From positions 1 to 64,000 of the forward strand of contig JAINUG010000325.1 of the NCBI GenBank assembly GCA_029706075.1: a stretch of DNA of 64,000 nucleotides. The letters are read 5' to 3'. This document shows, piece by piece, positions 43,411 through 54,657 of the stretch. The DNA comes from Aldrovandia affinis. Taxonomy: Eukaryota > Chordata > Actinopteri > Notacanthiformes > Halosauridae. The notes beneath the pieces were generated by a model. The model ran no database searches. It saw nothing but the letters and a program-made list of their open reading frames with translations, and was not told where the DNA came from. Position 1 is the first letter of the stretch, and the number at the start of each line of letters is the position of its first letter. The translations under genes and the position numbers were made by a program.

Positions 43411-44000
43411 TATTACTGGCGGCCTAAGATGGACATACAAACAGAAACTATGATTAAGAGCTGCGTTACCTGCAGACAACATGACAAAACTTCTGTCACC
43501 CATGATGCTCCTCTCCATCTAGTGCCTCTGCCAAATGCTGCCTGGGAAAAGTTTGCTGTGGATATTGTGGGACCTTTTGAAATTACTCCTGACTGCAGGT
43601 ATGTCATAACACTGGTAGACTGGTAGACTGATGAAGTAGCTTTTACTTCTTGTGTGGATACTGACAGTGTGATTCAAGTCCTTACCTCCATATTCAGCAA
43701 AAAAGGGAATCCTTGTGAATTGGTCTGACTATGGACTCCAGTTAATTCCAATGGACTTCTGTGACTTCCTACAACAACGGGGAATAAAACACCAGTTTTA
43801 CTATCCTCGTGTAAATGGAGAAGTGGAACGATTTAACCGAGTCCCAAAAGATTGTCTCCAAACTGAATCAATCCAAGGTGAGCCATGGAAATATTTTGTC
43901 CTCAAGTTCTTGATGGGCTACAGATCTACTCCACATGCAACAATTGCTGCATGAAAGACAGCGAACCAAGCTTCAAATCATGGACTGACCTGCACCTGCC
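43411..44000 (+). pseudogene. Gypsy-type integrase fragment
   Basis: The plus frame starts MDIQTETMIKSCVTCRQHDK (second half of the H2C2 finger) and continues with AWEKFAVDIVGPFEI holding the first catalytic Asp. A stop interrupts at 43623. A second frame gives the block with GIKHQFYYPRVNGEVERFNR, which carries the catalytic Glu (43766-43842). The Asp of the middle block is replaced by SDYG sequence in a shifted frame. The end has GYRSTPHATIAA. No LTR is seen. Confidence 0.85.
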
Positions 44001-44064
44001 ACAATATGCCTTGTGAATAGAGGTGGTTTGGCACAGTTATGTGTGGAGGGGAAGGACAGTATAA

Positions 44065-44386
44065 GTGAGTAAGGCTCTGAAGTTCCTGTGCTTGAATGTT
44101 AGAAGCATAAAAAATATTTTTTTGGAACTGGAGGCTGTCATGTTGAATGGGGGTTATGACATCGTTGGATTACAGAAACATGGCTTGGTGCAGCGGATGA
44201 TGATGAATATAATGTGGAGGGGTACAAATTGTTTAGGAAGGTTGTAACTAATAACAGAGGAGGGGGAGTGGCCCTTTATGTGAAAGATAATCTTAATGTG
44301 CAGGAAATTCCAAGTATTAACTCATTCATTCCTTGTGAGGACATCTGGATTAGACTACTGGGAGGTCATGACAAGGGCCTGTGGCA
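44065..44386 (+). pseudogene. CR1-like LINE endonuclease, N-terminal part
   Basis: Frames at 44065 and 44214 give LKFLCLNVRSIKNIFLELEA and NGGYDIVGL, then GGGVALYVKDNLNVQEIPSI and EDIWIRLLGG: the N, ET-region and early strands of an APE-type endonuclease of CR1/L2 LINEs. Reading ends at about 44386 where an unrelated insertion begins. It appears to resume at about 46140. Confidence 0.8.
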
Positions 44387-44844
44387 GGGTGACGGGACAG
44401 AAAAGGGGCGACTCCACAGCTCCCATCAGACTACCTGTAGGGACAGGCAGTGAACAGAGGCAAAAGGTTGATACAGCTAATTGTTCTGACAGGATCTGTC
44501 TAAATGCAGAAACGAGCGACAGCTGTGTCTCGTTGGACAAACCCTGGCTGAAAGCAATTACGGTGAGTGGACGGCTGTTTAAAAAGCAGACTGGGAGATT
44601 CTGAAAGAGCTGGCTACTGTCTGTGTTTCTCTGATAACCTCTCCTATCCTCCCCAGATTCATCCAGCAGCAGCAGCCCTGAATGAGGGAACCCAAGCAGC
44701 CGATTGCCTGAATTGGCCCGGGAAAATAAAATGCTGACGTAGGCGACCAGGAGACGAAGAGACGCAGGGTGAGCCGTACAGCAAAGCGCACAGCCAATCA
44801 TTTTTTTTGTTTAGTAAAGCCGTGTGGCAAATAATTACTAGAGT
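44387..44844. other. Unrecognised insertion in the CR1-like LINE
   Basis: Moderately GC-rich sequence without recognised features; open frames on both strands overlap, so none is convincing. It contains CCTCTCCTATCCTCCCCAG (about 44640-44656), which looks like a splice acceptor but has no partner. Confidence 0.35.
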
Positions 44845-45445
44845 CACTGGTCAACACGATTTTTCTTGCATGGGGTTTTTCAACGGATTCTAGCTAACTT
44901 TTGGGTGCTGAATCCAAATCTGGCATTAGTTTTTGCCTATCACATCAGGTTTTTGAAGTATGAAAAATCTTTATTTTTGAGAAAACAGCAATTTTACACT
45001 CAAAGTTGAAAAACACTGTTGCATTAGAAAATCGATAGATGCAAAAATGTTTACAATGAAAGGTACCTACTTCAATTACAATATTTAATTCGTTATTTAA
45101 TTATTTACTTAGATTAGGTAGTCTTAACAGCAGATTAGGTAGAGTCTTCACAGCTGCAAATCACAAAAAAACATGTTTTTATGACTTAAAACATTTGTAC
45201 AATTATTTTAAGGCCCTAAATGAAGTAGTTTTGGTGAGAATAATCAAGCTTTTGCTGTTTTATCCCCACCAAGATTGCCAGACTAGATGGTCAACTTTTG
45301 TAAAATCAATGAATATGGAACATAGATAGCACAAAAACTTGATGTGATAGAGCAAATCAGATTTGGATTCAGCAGCCCAGAATTAGCCAAAACCAGTTTC
45401 CAAAGTCCATGCAAGAAAGAAAAACCTTTTTTTTGTAGACCAGTG
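44845..45445. mobile_element. MITE-like element with ~100-bp inverted repeats
   Basis: The left arm (44845-44965: CACTGGTCAACACG, then TTTTTCTTGCATGG and GTGCTGAATCCAAATCTG) is repeated in inverted orientation at 45340-45445. The interior is AT-rich and non-coding. Ends are CACTGGTC/GACCAGTG. No target duplication is obvious, so the superfamily is not assigned. Confidence 0.8.
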
Positions 45446-45585
45446 ATCGATGTTTTCTTTTGTGCTGTGATTTGATACGCTGCCCCACCTACGAGTGGAA
45501 AACCCCTAGGAGTCTGCCGGAGGAAAAATACCATTGCTTGTTTTTTTGTTTAATAAACCTCCTTTGCCTCCCACCTCCTTTGCCT

Positions 45586-45698
<113 letters not shown>

Positions 45699-45837
45699 AC
45701 GGTCACGGTCACTGAACCCATTCACAGGCCTTAACCCTTTAAATGTAGTCCATTTTTCATTTACAGTTCTGCAATCTAGAAGTATTACCCAATATATTTT
45801 ACTTACATTCTCTCTCATTTTATTTTTTATTTTTTTA

Positions 45838-46020
45838 TTTTACCTTTATTTAGCCAGGGGAGCCCATTGAGACCAAGTCTCATTTACAATGGTGCCCTGA
45901 TTACAAAACAATTATATAAATTACACATAAACAAACAATAAGACAAGGACAATAAAAATAGATGAAAGCATCATACAAAATAACAATAATAAGGTCATTG
46001 AAATCTCTCCTTCCGCACAG
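45838..46020 (-). mobile_element. 3' end of an L2/Rex-type LINE
   Basis: On the minus strand it ends GGTCTCAATGGGCTCCCCTG then GCTAAATAAAGG, preceded by GGGCACCATTGTAAATGAG. This is the same tail style as the L2 LINE ending at 14600. It is short because of 5' truncation. Confidence 0.75.
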
Positions 46021-46136
46021 GCTTGTTTTATGTTACCATAGAGCATAGTATTTTGTTGTTGTGTCTGAAGCTGGTGGTCTATAGCTATAGCTATATACTT
46101 CTATATTAATGTAGAAGTACAGTGTAAATTCATCCC

Positions 46137-47050
46137 AAAAGATGAAAACAAAACGGTCTCCACAGTGGATGACTAAGTCTTAATGGGAGATTTTGAGGCA
46201 AAATAAGTGACTGTATATAAAAAGGAAAACTCAGAGAGAAACAAGGTAGATTATTGTGATATGTGGGCTAAGGTTAAAAAGGAAATAAGAGCAGCTAAAA
46301 GGCAGTTTGAAATTAAAATGTCCCAAGGTGCAAAAAGTAATCAAGCAGTTTTTTCAATATTGTAGTAGAAAAAGGAAAGCTAATGATGAGGTTAGATGCA
46401 TTAAGAATAAGGAAGAAACTTTGGTTTACAATAATAAGGATATTGCCAACACACTAAACAGTTACTTTGTTGAGAGCTTTACTAGAGAAGAGGTTATAAA
46501 TATGCCTAAATGTACAGCCAATGTGCATAATGTTTTGGACGACTTAAGACTTGCATTTGTATTAAAACGTAAGCCAAATGAAATGCAATATGTAATCCAT
46601 AAACATTGGAGAAATAGCCAGATGACTGTAAGCAGGGTAGTATAATTCCAATATATACTGAACTATAGGCCTGTCAGTTTAACTTGCATCTCTTGTAAAA
46701 TACTGGAATGTATTATCAGGGACAAGTTGGAATCATTCTTGAAAAATAATAGTATTTTAAAGGAGAGCCAACATGATTTTCTCAAGGTCATGCCTAACAA
46801 ACATTTTTGAAGAGGCTACAAAGTGTTTTGACCTGAACCAGGCTTATGATATTATATATTTGGACTTTCAAAAAGCATTTGACAAGGTACCACATTGTTA
46901 AAATGAATTCAGTAGGAATTACAGGAGTTGTTTCAGAGTGGGTTCATAATTGGCTGCAGAGGCGAATACAAAGTGTAACAGTAGGTGGGGTCATATCTGA
47001 CCTAGTTGCTGGGACCTCTGCTCTTCCTTATTTACATAAATGATACTGAT
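46137..47050 (+). pseudogene. CR1-like LINE, linker and reverse transcriptase
   Basis: In broken frames the sequence reads MWAKVKKEIRAAKRQFEIKM, NNKDIANTLNSYFVESFT, then the RT start YRPVSLTCISCKILECIIRD (46665-46725) and LDFQKAFDKVPH (46862-46897), then SEWVHNWLQRRIQSVTVGG. This matches RT domains 0-4 of CR1-like LINEs. It ends near 47050 where the fold-back element and other insertions begin; the same LINE seems to continue from 49695. Confidence 0.85.
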
Positions 47051-47103
47051 AAAGATGTGTGGTACGGGAGCCTTCCCCAGAAGAAGCGACGGAAGAGGAG
47101 CCA

Positions 47104-47293
47104 ACATTTACATTTTTACATTTACATTACATTTTAAGCATTTAGCAGACTCTGTGGTTCTCTGTGGCTCAGTTGGTAGAGCACAGTGTTGGCAACGCTA
47201 GGTTGTGGGTTCAATCCCCACTGGGGCCACATATACTGAAAATGTATACATTCACTACTGTAAGTCTTTGGATAAAAGCGTCTGCTAAATGGC

Positions 47294-47329
<36 letters not shown>

Positions 47330-47595
47330 CGCTCTTATCCAGAGCGACTTACAAGATGTGCATTAATACATGGCAGGAACAATCATAGTTTGCGCACGAG
47401 GTCAGTGCAGTAATACAGCAATAGACATGGTAAAGGTATGGTAGGCAGATGCCTGCAATGATGTCTATTGCTGTATTCCTGCACTGATCTCGTGCGCTAA
47501 CTATGATTGTTCCTACCATGTATTAATGCACATCTTGTAAGTCGCTCTGGATAAGAGCGTCTGCTAAATGCTTAAAATGTAAAATGTAAAATGTA
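47104..47595. mobile_element. Fold-back element with ~150-bp arms
   Basis: The sequence at 47104-47150 plus 47326-47428 is the reverse complement of 47461-47595. Shared landmarks are GCATTTAGCAGACGCTCTTA, ATCCAGAGCGACTTACAAGA and ATTAATACATGG. The left arm is split by a SINE at 47151-47325. The arms resemble the stem-loop tail of local SINEs, so it could be two head-to-head SINE tails. The short loop is 47429-47460. Confidence 0.88.
47151..47325 (+). mobile_element. tRNA-headed SINE, family A, inside the fold-back
   Basis: It carries the A box (GTGGCTCAGTTGGTAGAGC), B box (GTGGGTTCAATCCCCAC) and tail with one base pair lost (GTCTTTGGATAAAAGCG). It ends in a (TA)n run expanded to about 28 bases. 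CAGAC flanks it at 47146-47150 and 47326-47330. Confidence 0.9.
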
Positions 47596-47631
47596 CATCG
47601 TTGTAGGCAGCTGCGTACCATACCTGCAACA

Positions 47632-48773
47632 CAGTGACGTGCGGTGAGGTCAATGGTTGGGGAGGCACTGGATATCAGAGTAGGGCGACCAGATTTTCAA
47701 AACCTCAAACCTGAACACTTTGTAGGCTATATGAATGCGCCGCACGTGCACGCGCACCGAAAATGCAGATCTACAGTGCTATTATACAATGTTTTAATAC
47801 AGATAACATAAACATTCTGATTTTCACACCAAATAGCCCGCCCCAATTATTAAAAAAAGACGTTATATCTGACGGCGAGGACCGGAGGGGCATTCCTACC
47901 GACCCCTGGCCTCGGCTATGTAAGCGCTGAATAACGGGAAAATGTGAACGTGATTGTTAAAAAACGGGAAAAATATAGCTGATTTTAGATGCAATTCACT
48001 TTCGTTTTAGTTAGTTTTGTGTCGTTCATTGTAGATTTTATTTTCATTTCAGTTAGGCTATTTCCACTGCTATTATTTTGTTATAATCCTCACACACGCA
48101 CAAGTTAAAGTGAAAATATTGCTTAGCTTACCTTTACTTGTAAATTAAGTCCATTCGCCTTTCTTTCTCAGTTTAGAAATAAAATCCTCCATTTTCAGAG
48201 CGAAAAATCAGTGCATTTGTTTGGTCGTTGTTCTTTTAACTTTTGCAAGAGTAAACCGAGTCGTAAACTTCAGGCTCACTATCGCCCCCGTCTGTGAGGC
48301 AGAGGGACTGGCTGCCTCAAGGCAAGCCTTTTCCTTGTGGATTTATGTCAGATCAATAAGACTTAAATATTACACACATACGTGAAATACATTACCGAAC
48401 ACTATGGAAATTAAGACGTATAATAAAAGTGTCTTCAAACATTATATTGGAAACATACAGAGAAATGGCAACAAGCACGCGCCAATTGCACGCGCTCAAT
48501 TTAGTTTGTGAGGGATTGCGCAATCTGGGGAGAGGCTCGGCTCGTCACTGCCTCACCTCTCGTCTCTCTGTTGTATTTGAACAGGAAATACAGAATTTCA
48601 GCGATTTTGACTATAAAAACGATCAAAACTTATAGGAACCACACCGAAATTGCATTGAAAGCACAGACGAGTGGACAAACATTAATACTTATTTTATTTT
48701 ATTATTTCTTTTTACTTCTCATGAAGACAGGTGAGGCTCTGCCTCACCTGCCTCCCCTGACCGCACGTCCCTG
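47632..48773. mobile_element. Non-autonomous hAT element, copy 2
   Basis: The same ends as copy 1 at 11809 (CAGTGACGTGCGGTGAG and CAGGGACGTGCGGTCAG reverse complement), flanked by CTGCAACA (47624-47631) and CTGTAACA (48774-48781), an 8-bp duplication with one mismatch. It matches copy 1 nearly base for base but lacks the Tc1-like insertion. Confidence 0.93.
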
Positions 48774-48781
48774 CTGTAACA

Positions 48782-49272
48782 CTAGGAAAGACAATTTCAC
48801 AGAGGGGCAGCTGTCCGGTGCTGAACCAGGGAGACAGCTGCAGCCACTCTCTCAATCAGGCAGCTGTCTCCCATTTCGTAATCAGAGGACGCTGCATAAA
48901 ATGACGCAGCATAAAGACAAACGCAGCCTCGAGGAGAAGCGCTGGAACCAAGCCAGCCGACATTGCGTGTCTCCCGTTTGCGCTCTCGCTTTTGCAGACA
49001 AGAGCAAAAGCCTTGCTGGTGCAGACTGGGTTTTCTGGCACGAGGACAGCGCAGCCTTGCTCCCCGACCCAATCCAGCCCACGCGGTTTAGCCCCGGAGA
49101 CAGACCGGATCTGATTGTGTGGAACGAGAGCATTCCTTTGACATTCTTATTTTGATTCATGTGATGACGGTTTTCGTTTCTGTAATAAATACTTTTGTTC
49201 GATTGCCTTGGGTGAATCTGTCTGGCGCCCGATGTATTGGACACGTCTTCCCCAGGCGTGCGACAACATTTA
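48782..49272 (+). other. Possible LTR end with a primer-binding-like site
   Basis: The GC-rich interval ends with an AATAAA signal at 49186-49191 and, 30 bases later, TGGCGCCCGA at 49223-49232. That sequence resembles the tRNA-Lys-type primer-binding site that follows a 5' LTR. The upstream LTR boundary and an internal region are not found. A 215-codon frame at 48508-49155 crosses the hAT boundary and is not credible. Confidence 0.35.
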
Positions 49273-49277
49273 CATTT

Positions 49278-49539
49278 TGTTAACATGTATGGAAATAAGT
49301 GTGCTCCCAATTGTATGATGCACAATGACAACAGCCAATGAGAAGCATTGTGATTGATATGTGATCTGTATGTATATATAACAGCGTGCATGTCTCAATA
49401 AAAGTTACGTTTCCTTCCAGTTGAAAGCAGAACTGATGCCCCACCGTGTGAGTTTGTTCCTTCGTAAAGGTCACTTTATTCTTCGGTCTAGCACTGGGTA
49501 TACACGCCAGAATCGCTGAACAATTAAACTCTGCCAACA
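49278..49539 (+). mobile_element. Solo LTR, 262 bp
   Basis: It begins TGTTAACATG and ends TCTGCCAACA, so the ends are TGTT...AACA. It is flanked by a 5-bp duplication CATTT at 49273-49277 and 49540-49544. Promoter-like signals are in order: CCAAT at 49335, TATATATA at 49373-49380 and AATAAA at 49397. No internal region follows, so the rest was lost by LTR-LTR recombination. The orientation follows the signals. The internal element type is unknown. Confidence 0.85.
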
Positions 49540-49694
49540 CATTTACATTTTAGGCATTTAGCAGACGCTCTTATCCAGAGCGATTTACACAGTTTACATT
49601 TCATTACATACAATCAATTTATACAGCTGGATATTGAAGCAATTCAGTACCTTGCTCAAGGGTACAATGGTAGTAATCCACTTGGGAATTGATT
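49540..49694 (-). mobile_element. SINE tail fragment
   Basis: GCATTTAGCAGACGCTCTTA, ATCCAGAGCGATTTACA and TACCTTGCTCAAGGGTACAA follow in the order seen in a common fish SINE read on the minus strand. The tRNA-like head is missing. The solo LTR was inserted into it. Confidence 0.6.
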
Positions 49695-50530
49695 GTTAGT
49701 AGCAAAATAGTTACATCTGCAGATGATACTAAACTTTTAGCAAACAGTTTGGAATCAACTAAAGTAATCCAAGATAATTAAACAAAATCCAAGAATGGGC
49801 AGAAACATGGCAGATGACATTCAATATTGATAAATGTAAAGTTATGCATGTGGGAAATAAAAACATAAGGCAGGAGTATTTTACTGGAGGAGAAAAATGA
49901 GCAGGTATTCAATTTGAAATAGACTTGTAATTGTAATTGTAATTGATCAAAGTCTATCTGCATCTAAACAGTGTGCTACAGCAGTGGAAAAGGCCAACAG
50001 AATGCTGGGATACATAGCAAAAAGTACTGAGTATAAATCAAAGGAGGTTATGTTAATGTTACATAATGCCTTTGTCAGACCTCACTTAAAGTACTGTGTG
50101 CAGTTCTGGACACCACACTACAAGAAAGATATAGAAGCTCTTGAAACCGAGAAAGGCAACTAAATTGGTACCTGGTATGAAAGGTAAAAGTTATGACGAT
50201 AGACTTATTGCACTCAATTTATTTAAGCTTAACAAACTGAGATTTAGCTGGTTTTTGATTGAGGTTTTTAAATTCCTAAAAGGGATTAACAAAGTGAACT
50301 ACCAAATATTTTTTAAGATAAGTTCAGTTAGCAGAACAAGAGACCACAGGTGGAAATAGGTTAAAGGCACATTCTGCATGGATATTAGGAAGTTTTTCTT
50401 TAGTGAGAGAGTTGTCAATGCCAGTAACAGCTTGCCAGGTCAGGTAGTAGAGGCAGAAACAGTTCTAGATATTCTTTAGATCAGGATATGACGAGCCTAG
50501 ATGAGCTGAACGGCCTGTTCTCGTTATTAT
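49695..50530 (+). pseudogene. CR1-like LINE, C-terminal part and 3' end
   Basis: The sequence resumes the RT with a degraded YADD box (ADDTKLLANSLEST, 49710-49750, in which the Tyr is replaced), then SVTWQMTFN-like, HNAFVRPHLKYCVQFWTPHY (frames mixed, 50060-50120) and the terminal segment with ERVVNASNSLPGQVVEAETV (50408-50465). The end reads DMTSLDELNGLFS at 50486-50525. The order and content suit the C-terminus of the LINE seen at 44065 and 46137. Many stops are present. Confidence 0.75.
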
Positions 50531-51123
50531 GTTTTCTACACTTAAAATCCGTTTACCGGATTACCTTTCCGATGACAAATGCCAAAACACAATCAACAAT
50601 ACAAAACACAATCCTAATAATCGCAACGACCAAAACAGCAACAAACAGTCCGCTCAAACTCTCTGCACGAATGACAACAGCAATCCCGTCAGGCAAAGCG
50701 AGTAATCCCGTCAGGTATTGAAAGTACACACATCCTCTTTACTTAAAGTTGTTTTAAATAAGTAATTTACACAGAAGTATTCCTTGTCGAAAATGGGAAA
50801 ATGTTGTGTTGTACAACTGCACACATAATATGTCCATGTGGTGGCGCTGTAGGAATTCTCGTTAATTACTTTGCATGCTTATGTGCAAGTGGTTCTACAT
50901 GTAACGGCGAATGCAATTAGTTGACTAAAAACAATGTTCCACTTTACGATGTACTGTGATGATTGAAAAGAACCCACTGCAAACAACACAGGTCAAGTCT
51001 AAAATTATCTTTTTACAAGAAACACTACTCTTATTTAATTATATTCATAAGGTGCAAAGGTGGTGGCCTAGATAGGTGATATCAGCTTAATTTAATAGTC
51101 ATGCCAGGGGGCTAATTATTCAT
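50531..51123. other. Interval with no feature recognised
   Basis: AT-rich sequence between two LINE fragments; nothing supportable. Confidence 0.4.
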
Positions 51124-51740
51124 ATGCATAAAACAATCACGAAGAAACTGATTGATCCAACTGGAAGATATATTATTGTGCAGGGTCCTATACTATCTCT
51201 ATACTGTAAGGTAAATTATGTCAATGTTCATGGAACAAATGATGATAATCCAACATGTTTAGACACTTCTAACTATATATACTCTCCCTGGGCATTATAT
51301 TGTTGGAGGTGACTTCAACTGTGCTTTGGACCTCCTGTGGGACCACTCTACTGGCCTTGACTCTTCTCATGTACAAACTAGAAAGGCATTGATACAGTTT
51401 ATGCAACACTTGAATTTTGTTGATGCCTGGATAAGACAAAACCTTTTTAGAAGTGAACTTTCCTGTAATTCAAGTATGCTGTCGTTGGATTCCTTTGACA
51501 GGAAATAACATATTTTTTTAGGTCCCTCTAGATTTGGAATAGGTGGTTTCCGTAAATGGATTCAGACTCTATACTTTGACCCAACAGCTGAAATCGTAAC
51601 AAATAACATTATTTCTAAACCGTTTAGTCTTCAGAGGTCTCCTTGCCGGAGTTTGCTAACTGGTTTGATGGAGCCATTTAAGTTATGCAAGGCAATAAGA
51701 CCGACCTTAACATTCACTTAGCAAGAATCAACAAACTAAT
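51124..51740 (+). pseudogene. L1/Tx1 endonuclease fragment
   Basis: Frames in order read KKLIDPTGRYIIVQGPILSL, YCKVNYVNVHGTNDDNPT, then VGGDFNCALDLLWDHSTGLD (51305-51365) and RKALIQFMQHLNFVDAWI: the GDFN-containing half of an L1/Tx1 endonuclease. After 51530 the sequence jumps to IQTLYFDPTAEIVTN and to an ORF1-like piece at about 51640-51740 that matches 40690-40800. It is a rearranged, dead copy. Confidence 0.75.
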
Positions 51741-51859
51741 GTTGTTCCGTATAAAAACATATATCCATTGTGTTATTATTTTATGAAATAATATCCATTA
51801 CCTCCCACGCAAAAATATCATCACCCTCTTGTCAATAAATGTTGGTCCTGTTATTTTGT

Positions 51860-53810
51860 TATCGCATTTTAAATAACAAAAAAATGCACAAAGAATAAAC
51901 ATTATTATCAACGTCTCCATCAATAACAATAACATTAACATTGCAAGCATATACGGCCCCAATAATGATGATCCCTCCTTCTTCCACACATTTTTCTCAT
52001 CAATAATTGATCTCACAAATTCAACAATCATCATTGGAGGTGACTTTAATATAGTCCTCAATCCAGCTCTAGACAGGTCAAGCATCTCAGGCAATTCCAG
52101 AAATTGGCACTCTACAGAAACACTCAAACAATATATGAGTCTTGGTGATAGTTGGTGACTGAAAAACCTATCAACAAGGGAATACTCATATTTATCACCC
52201 CTTCACCAATCATTCTCTCGCAATGACTTATTTCTTCCCAGTAAGTAAATTATATCTGATATCAAAATTCACCCCATCACAATCAGTGATCATGCCCCTG
52301 TCTCCTTTAATTTAAAAACTAAACATTTCAAACAATCTCCCGCTGTTTGATGGCGCTTCAATGTATCTCTGCTTAAAGATGCAAATTTTTACACATTCTT
52401 TAAAAAAGATTGAGCATTCCTTCTTGGAAATAGATAATTCCCTAAACTTAGCAAAGAACAAGCAGATGAATTGAATACACCAGTAACATGTAACGAATTC
52501 CAGTAAGCACTAAACCAGTTACCAAACAACAAAGCCCCAGGACCTGATGGCATCCCTGCTGAATTCTTTAAACACTTCTGGCAAACAACATCACCACTGT
52601 TTATCAAAATGATACTTGAAATTAAATGAAAGTGAACACAACTCAAAAATCCAACCACACATGAACACAGCCCTCATCTCAGCATTACTGAAACCTGACA
52701 AAGACCCAACTCTATGCTCCAGCTACCGCCCCCTATCACTCATCAACACAGACATACAAATTATCAGCAAAAAACTAGCTACCAGAATGGAAGCCGTAAA
52801 CCCACTCCTAATCCAACCTGATCAAACAGGATTCATTAAAGGAACACACTCGTCAAACAATATGCGCCTATTCAATCTAATGAACATATCAAAACGAAAT
52901 CCTATGAAAACAATAATTGCATCATTGGATGCAGAAAAGGCATTTGATACAGTAAACTGGAAATATTTATTTGCAACATTACACAAATTTGGCTTCGGAG
53001 AATCGTTTATTCACTGGATAAGGGTACTATACAACTCACCTATGACTACAGTTGGTTTAACATCACAGAGCTTCACTTTGCACAGGGGAATCAGGCGAGG
53101 ATGCCCACTATCTCCATCCCTGTTTGCCCTATTTATTGAACCACAGCCAAACGTAAAAACAACAACATCATGGGAATCCAAACCCGCAACACAAAGTCCA
53201 CACTAACACCCTGTAAATACACCCCGATCTGGCATAACTCCGACTTTCAACTCACAAAACACCACTTATCTTTAACACATGGAAACAAAAAGGTATCACA
53301 CACCTCCACCACATTTTTCTAAACAGCACCTTCATAACATTCAAAGACTTTGTCCAGAAGTACAATGTTGGGAAAGAACAGTATCTACATCATCTCCAAA
53401 TAAAATCTGTAATCAAATACAAAATCAATATAATAGATAATAACCTCCAGCTAATAGAATCAATTAATAAAATAATAAATCCTAAGAAAACTCTTTACAA
53501 ACTATATAAACTACTATCCACAATCGACTTGACTTTTGGGCTGCGGCATTCCAGTCTCTCCATGTCTTTGTCCACTTGGAGACCTTTCGATACTCAACCC
53601 CCCTATCAAAAGCGCCAAACCAATACTCATTGTCCTAACAATCACCAAGACAACTATCCTCTTGAACCGGAAGAGCAGAAATACAATAAACCTTCTCACA
53701 GAATACATATCAATGGAAAAAGTGACAGCCTCTCTCCAAAACCAAATCATACACTTTGAAGAAATTTGGGACCCATTCATCAGTTCCTTAAATTTGCCTG
53801 TTAACTAATC
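51860..53810 (+). pseudogene. L1/Tx1 LINE (copy B): endonuclease, RT, C-terminal region
   Basis: The copy opens with an endonuclease part (IASIYGPNNDD-like, IIIGGDFNIVLNPALDRSSI at 52030-52085, SDHAPVSFNL at 52285-52315) and a linker with NNKAPGPDGIPAEFFKHFWQ (52529-52585). RT follows in a clean 196-codon frame from 52616 with SSYRPLSLINTDIQIISKKL, IIASLDAEKAFDTVNWKYLF and GIRRGCPLSPSLFALFIEP. The YADD-containing part is deleted after 53145. The tail at 53165-53810 carries WHNSDFQLTKHHLSF-like and FEEIWDPFISSLNLPVN, the end of the protein. Confidence 0.85.
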
Positions 53811-53828
53811 CCACACACAAACAAAATA

Positions 53829-53863
53829 CACACACAAACACACACACACACACACACACACAC
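53829..53863. repeat. (CA)n microsatellite
   Basis: About 35 bases of CA with two interruptions, just after the end of the L1/Tx1 copy. Confidence 0.9.
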
Positions 53864-54521
53864 CAAGTCCACACTAGAATAGAAACACCCACCATACACT
53901 ACCATATTTCACACTCCCTAACATCCCCCCTAATATAAATCTGCCATTTCTTTATTATTATTGCTTTCTTTTTTATATTATTATTTATTTCTTTTTATTT
54001 ATTTACTGTATTTATTTATTTTCATTTTATTTCATTTTATTTTATTTTGCTTTATATTGTACATTTCTCTGTCCTTCGTCTGCTTGTTTGTCTATCTATC
54101 TGTAGGTTTGTTAGTCTGGATCTCTGTCAGTCTATTTGTTTATCTGTCTGTCCGTCCGTCCGTCTGGTTACTTAGATGACACAACGGTATTGGAGTGGGA
54201 GGGGGTGGTGGCAGGATCAAGAGGGGTGGGGGGAAGGAGAGGGGAAGGGTGGTGTGAGAGGATGGGAGGGCACCCGAGGGCAGGACAGAAAAACAACAAC
54301 AATGAAATAATAATGAAATAATAATGATTAATAGCAATAATGAGGTTGTCCCCTGTAGCTGGGGTGGGGGTGGTTGAATACAAAGGAAAAAAACTGCAAA
54401 AAAAGAACAACCAACAATTGCTGGTGGAGTATTGTCTAGGCTGGTACTGTCTAGGCTGGAGGTGTATAAAGGAAGTCATAAAAACCCGGCTCGGGGAATT
54501 TAAAGAAGCAGTTGTCTTAAT
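53864..54521. other. Low-complexity interval
   Basis: T-rich sequence with TTTAT repeats (53990-54050), a run of GTCTGTCCGTCC (54145-54165) and G-rich sequence (54190-54290). No gene is recognised. Confidence 0.5.
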
Positions 54522-54657
54522 CTGCGATGGATTGGCGACCTGTCCAGGGTGTATTCCTGCCTCTCGCCCCAATGCATGCTGGGATAGGCTCCAGCCCCCC
54601 CGCGACCCTAACTAGGAATAAGCGGCTGAAGATGAGATGAGATGAGATGAGATGAGT
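54522..54657 (+). mobile_element. 3' fragment of the RTE-tailed SINE
   Basis: GATGGATTGGCGACCTGTCC, GGGTGTATTCCTGCCTC and GGGATAGGCTCCAGCCCC match the minus strand of the element at 42981-43355. It ends in a tail of GATGA repeats (54631-54657). Confidence 0.88.

Noticed and set aside
48508..49155. 215-codon plus frame
   Set aside because: It runs across the right end of the hAT element and its 8-bp duplication, so it is not a single gene; both strands are open here.
54168..54572. Frames on the minus strand near 54200-54570
   Set aside because: Translations of simple G-rich or T-rich sequence and a SINE tail.
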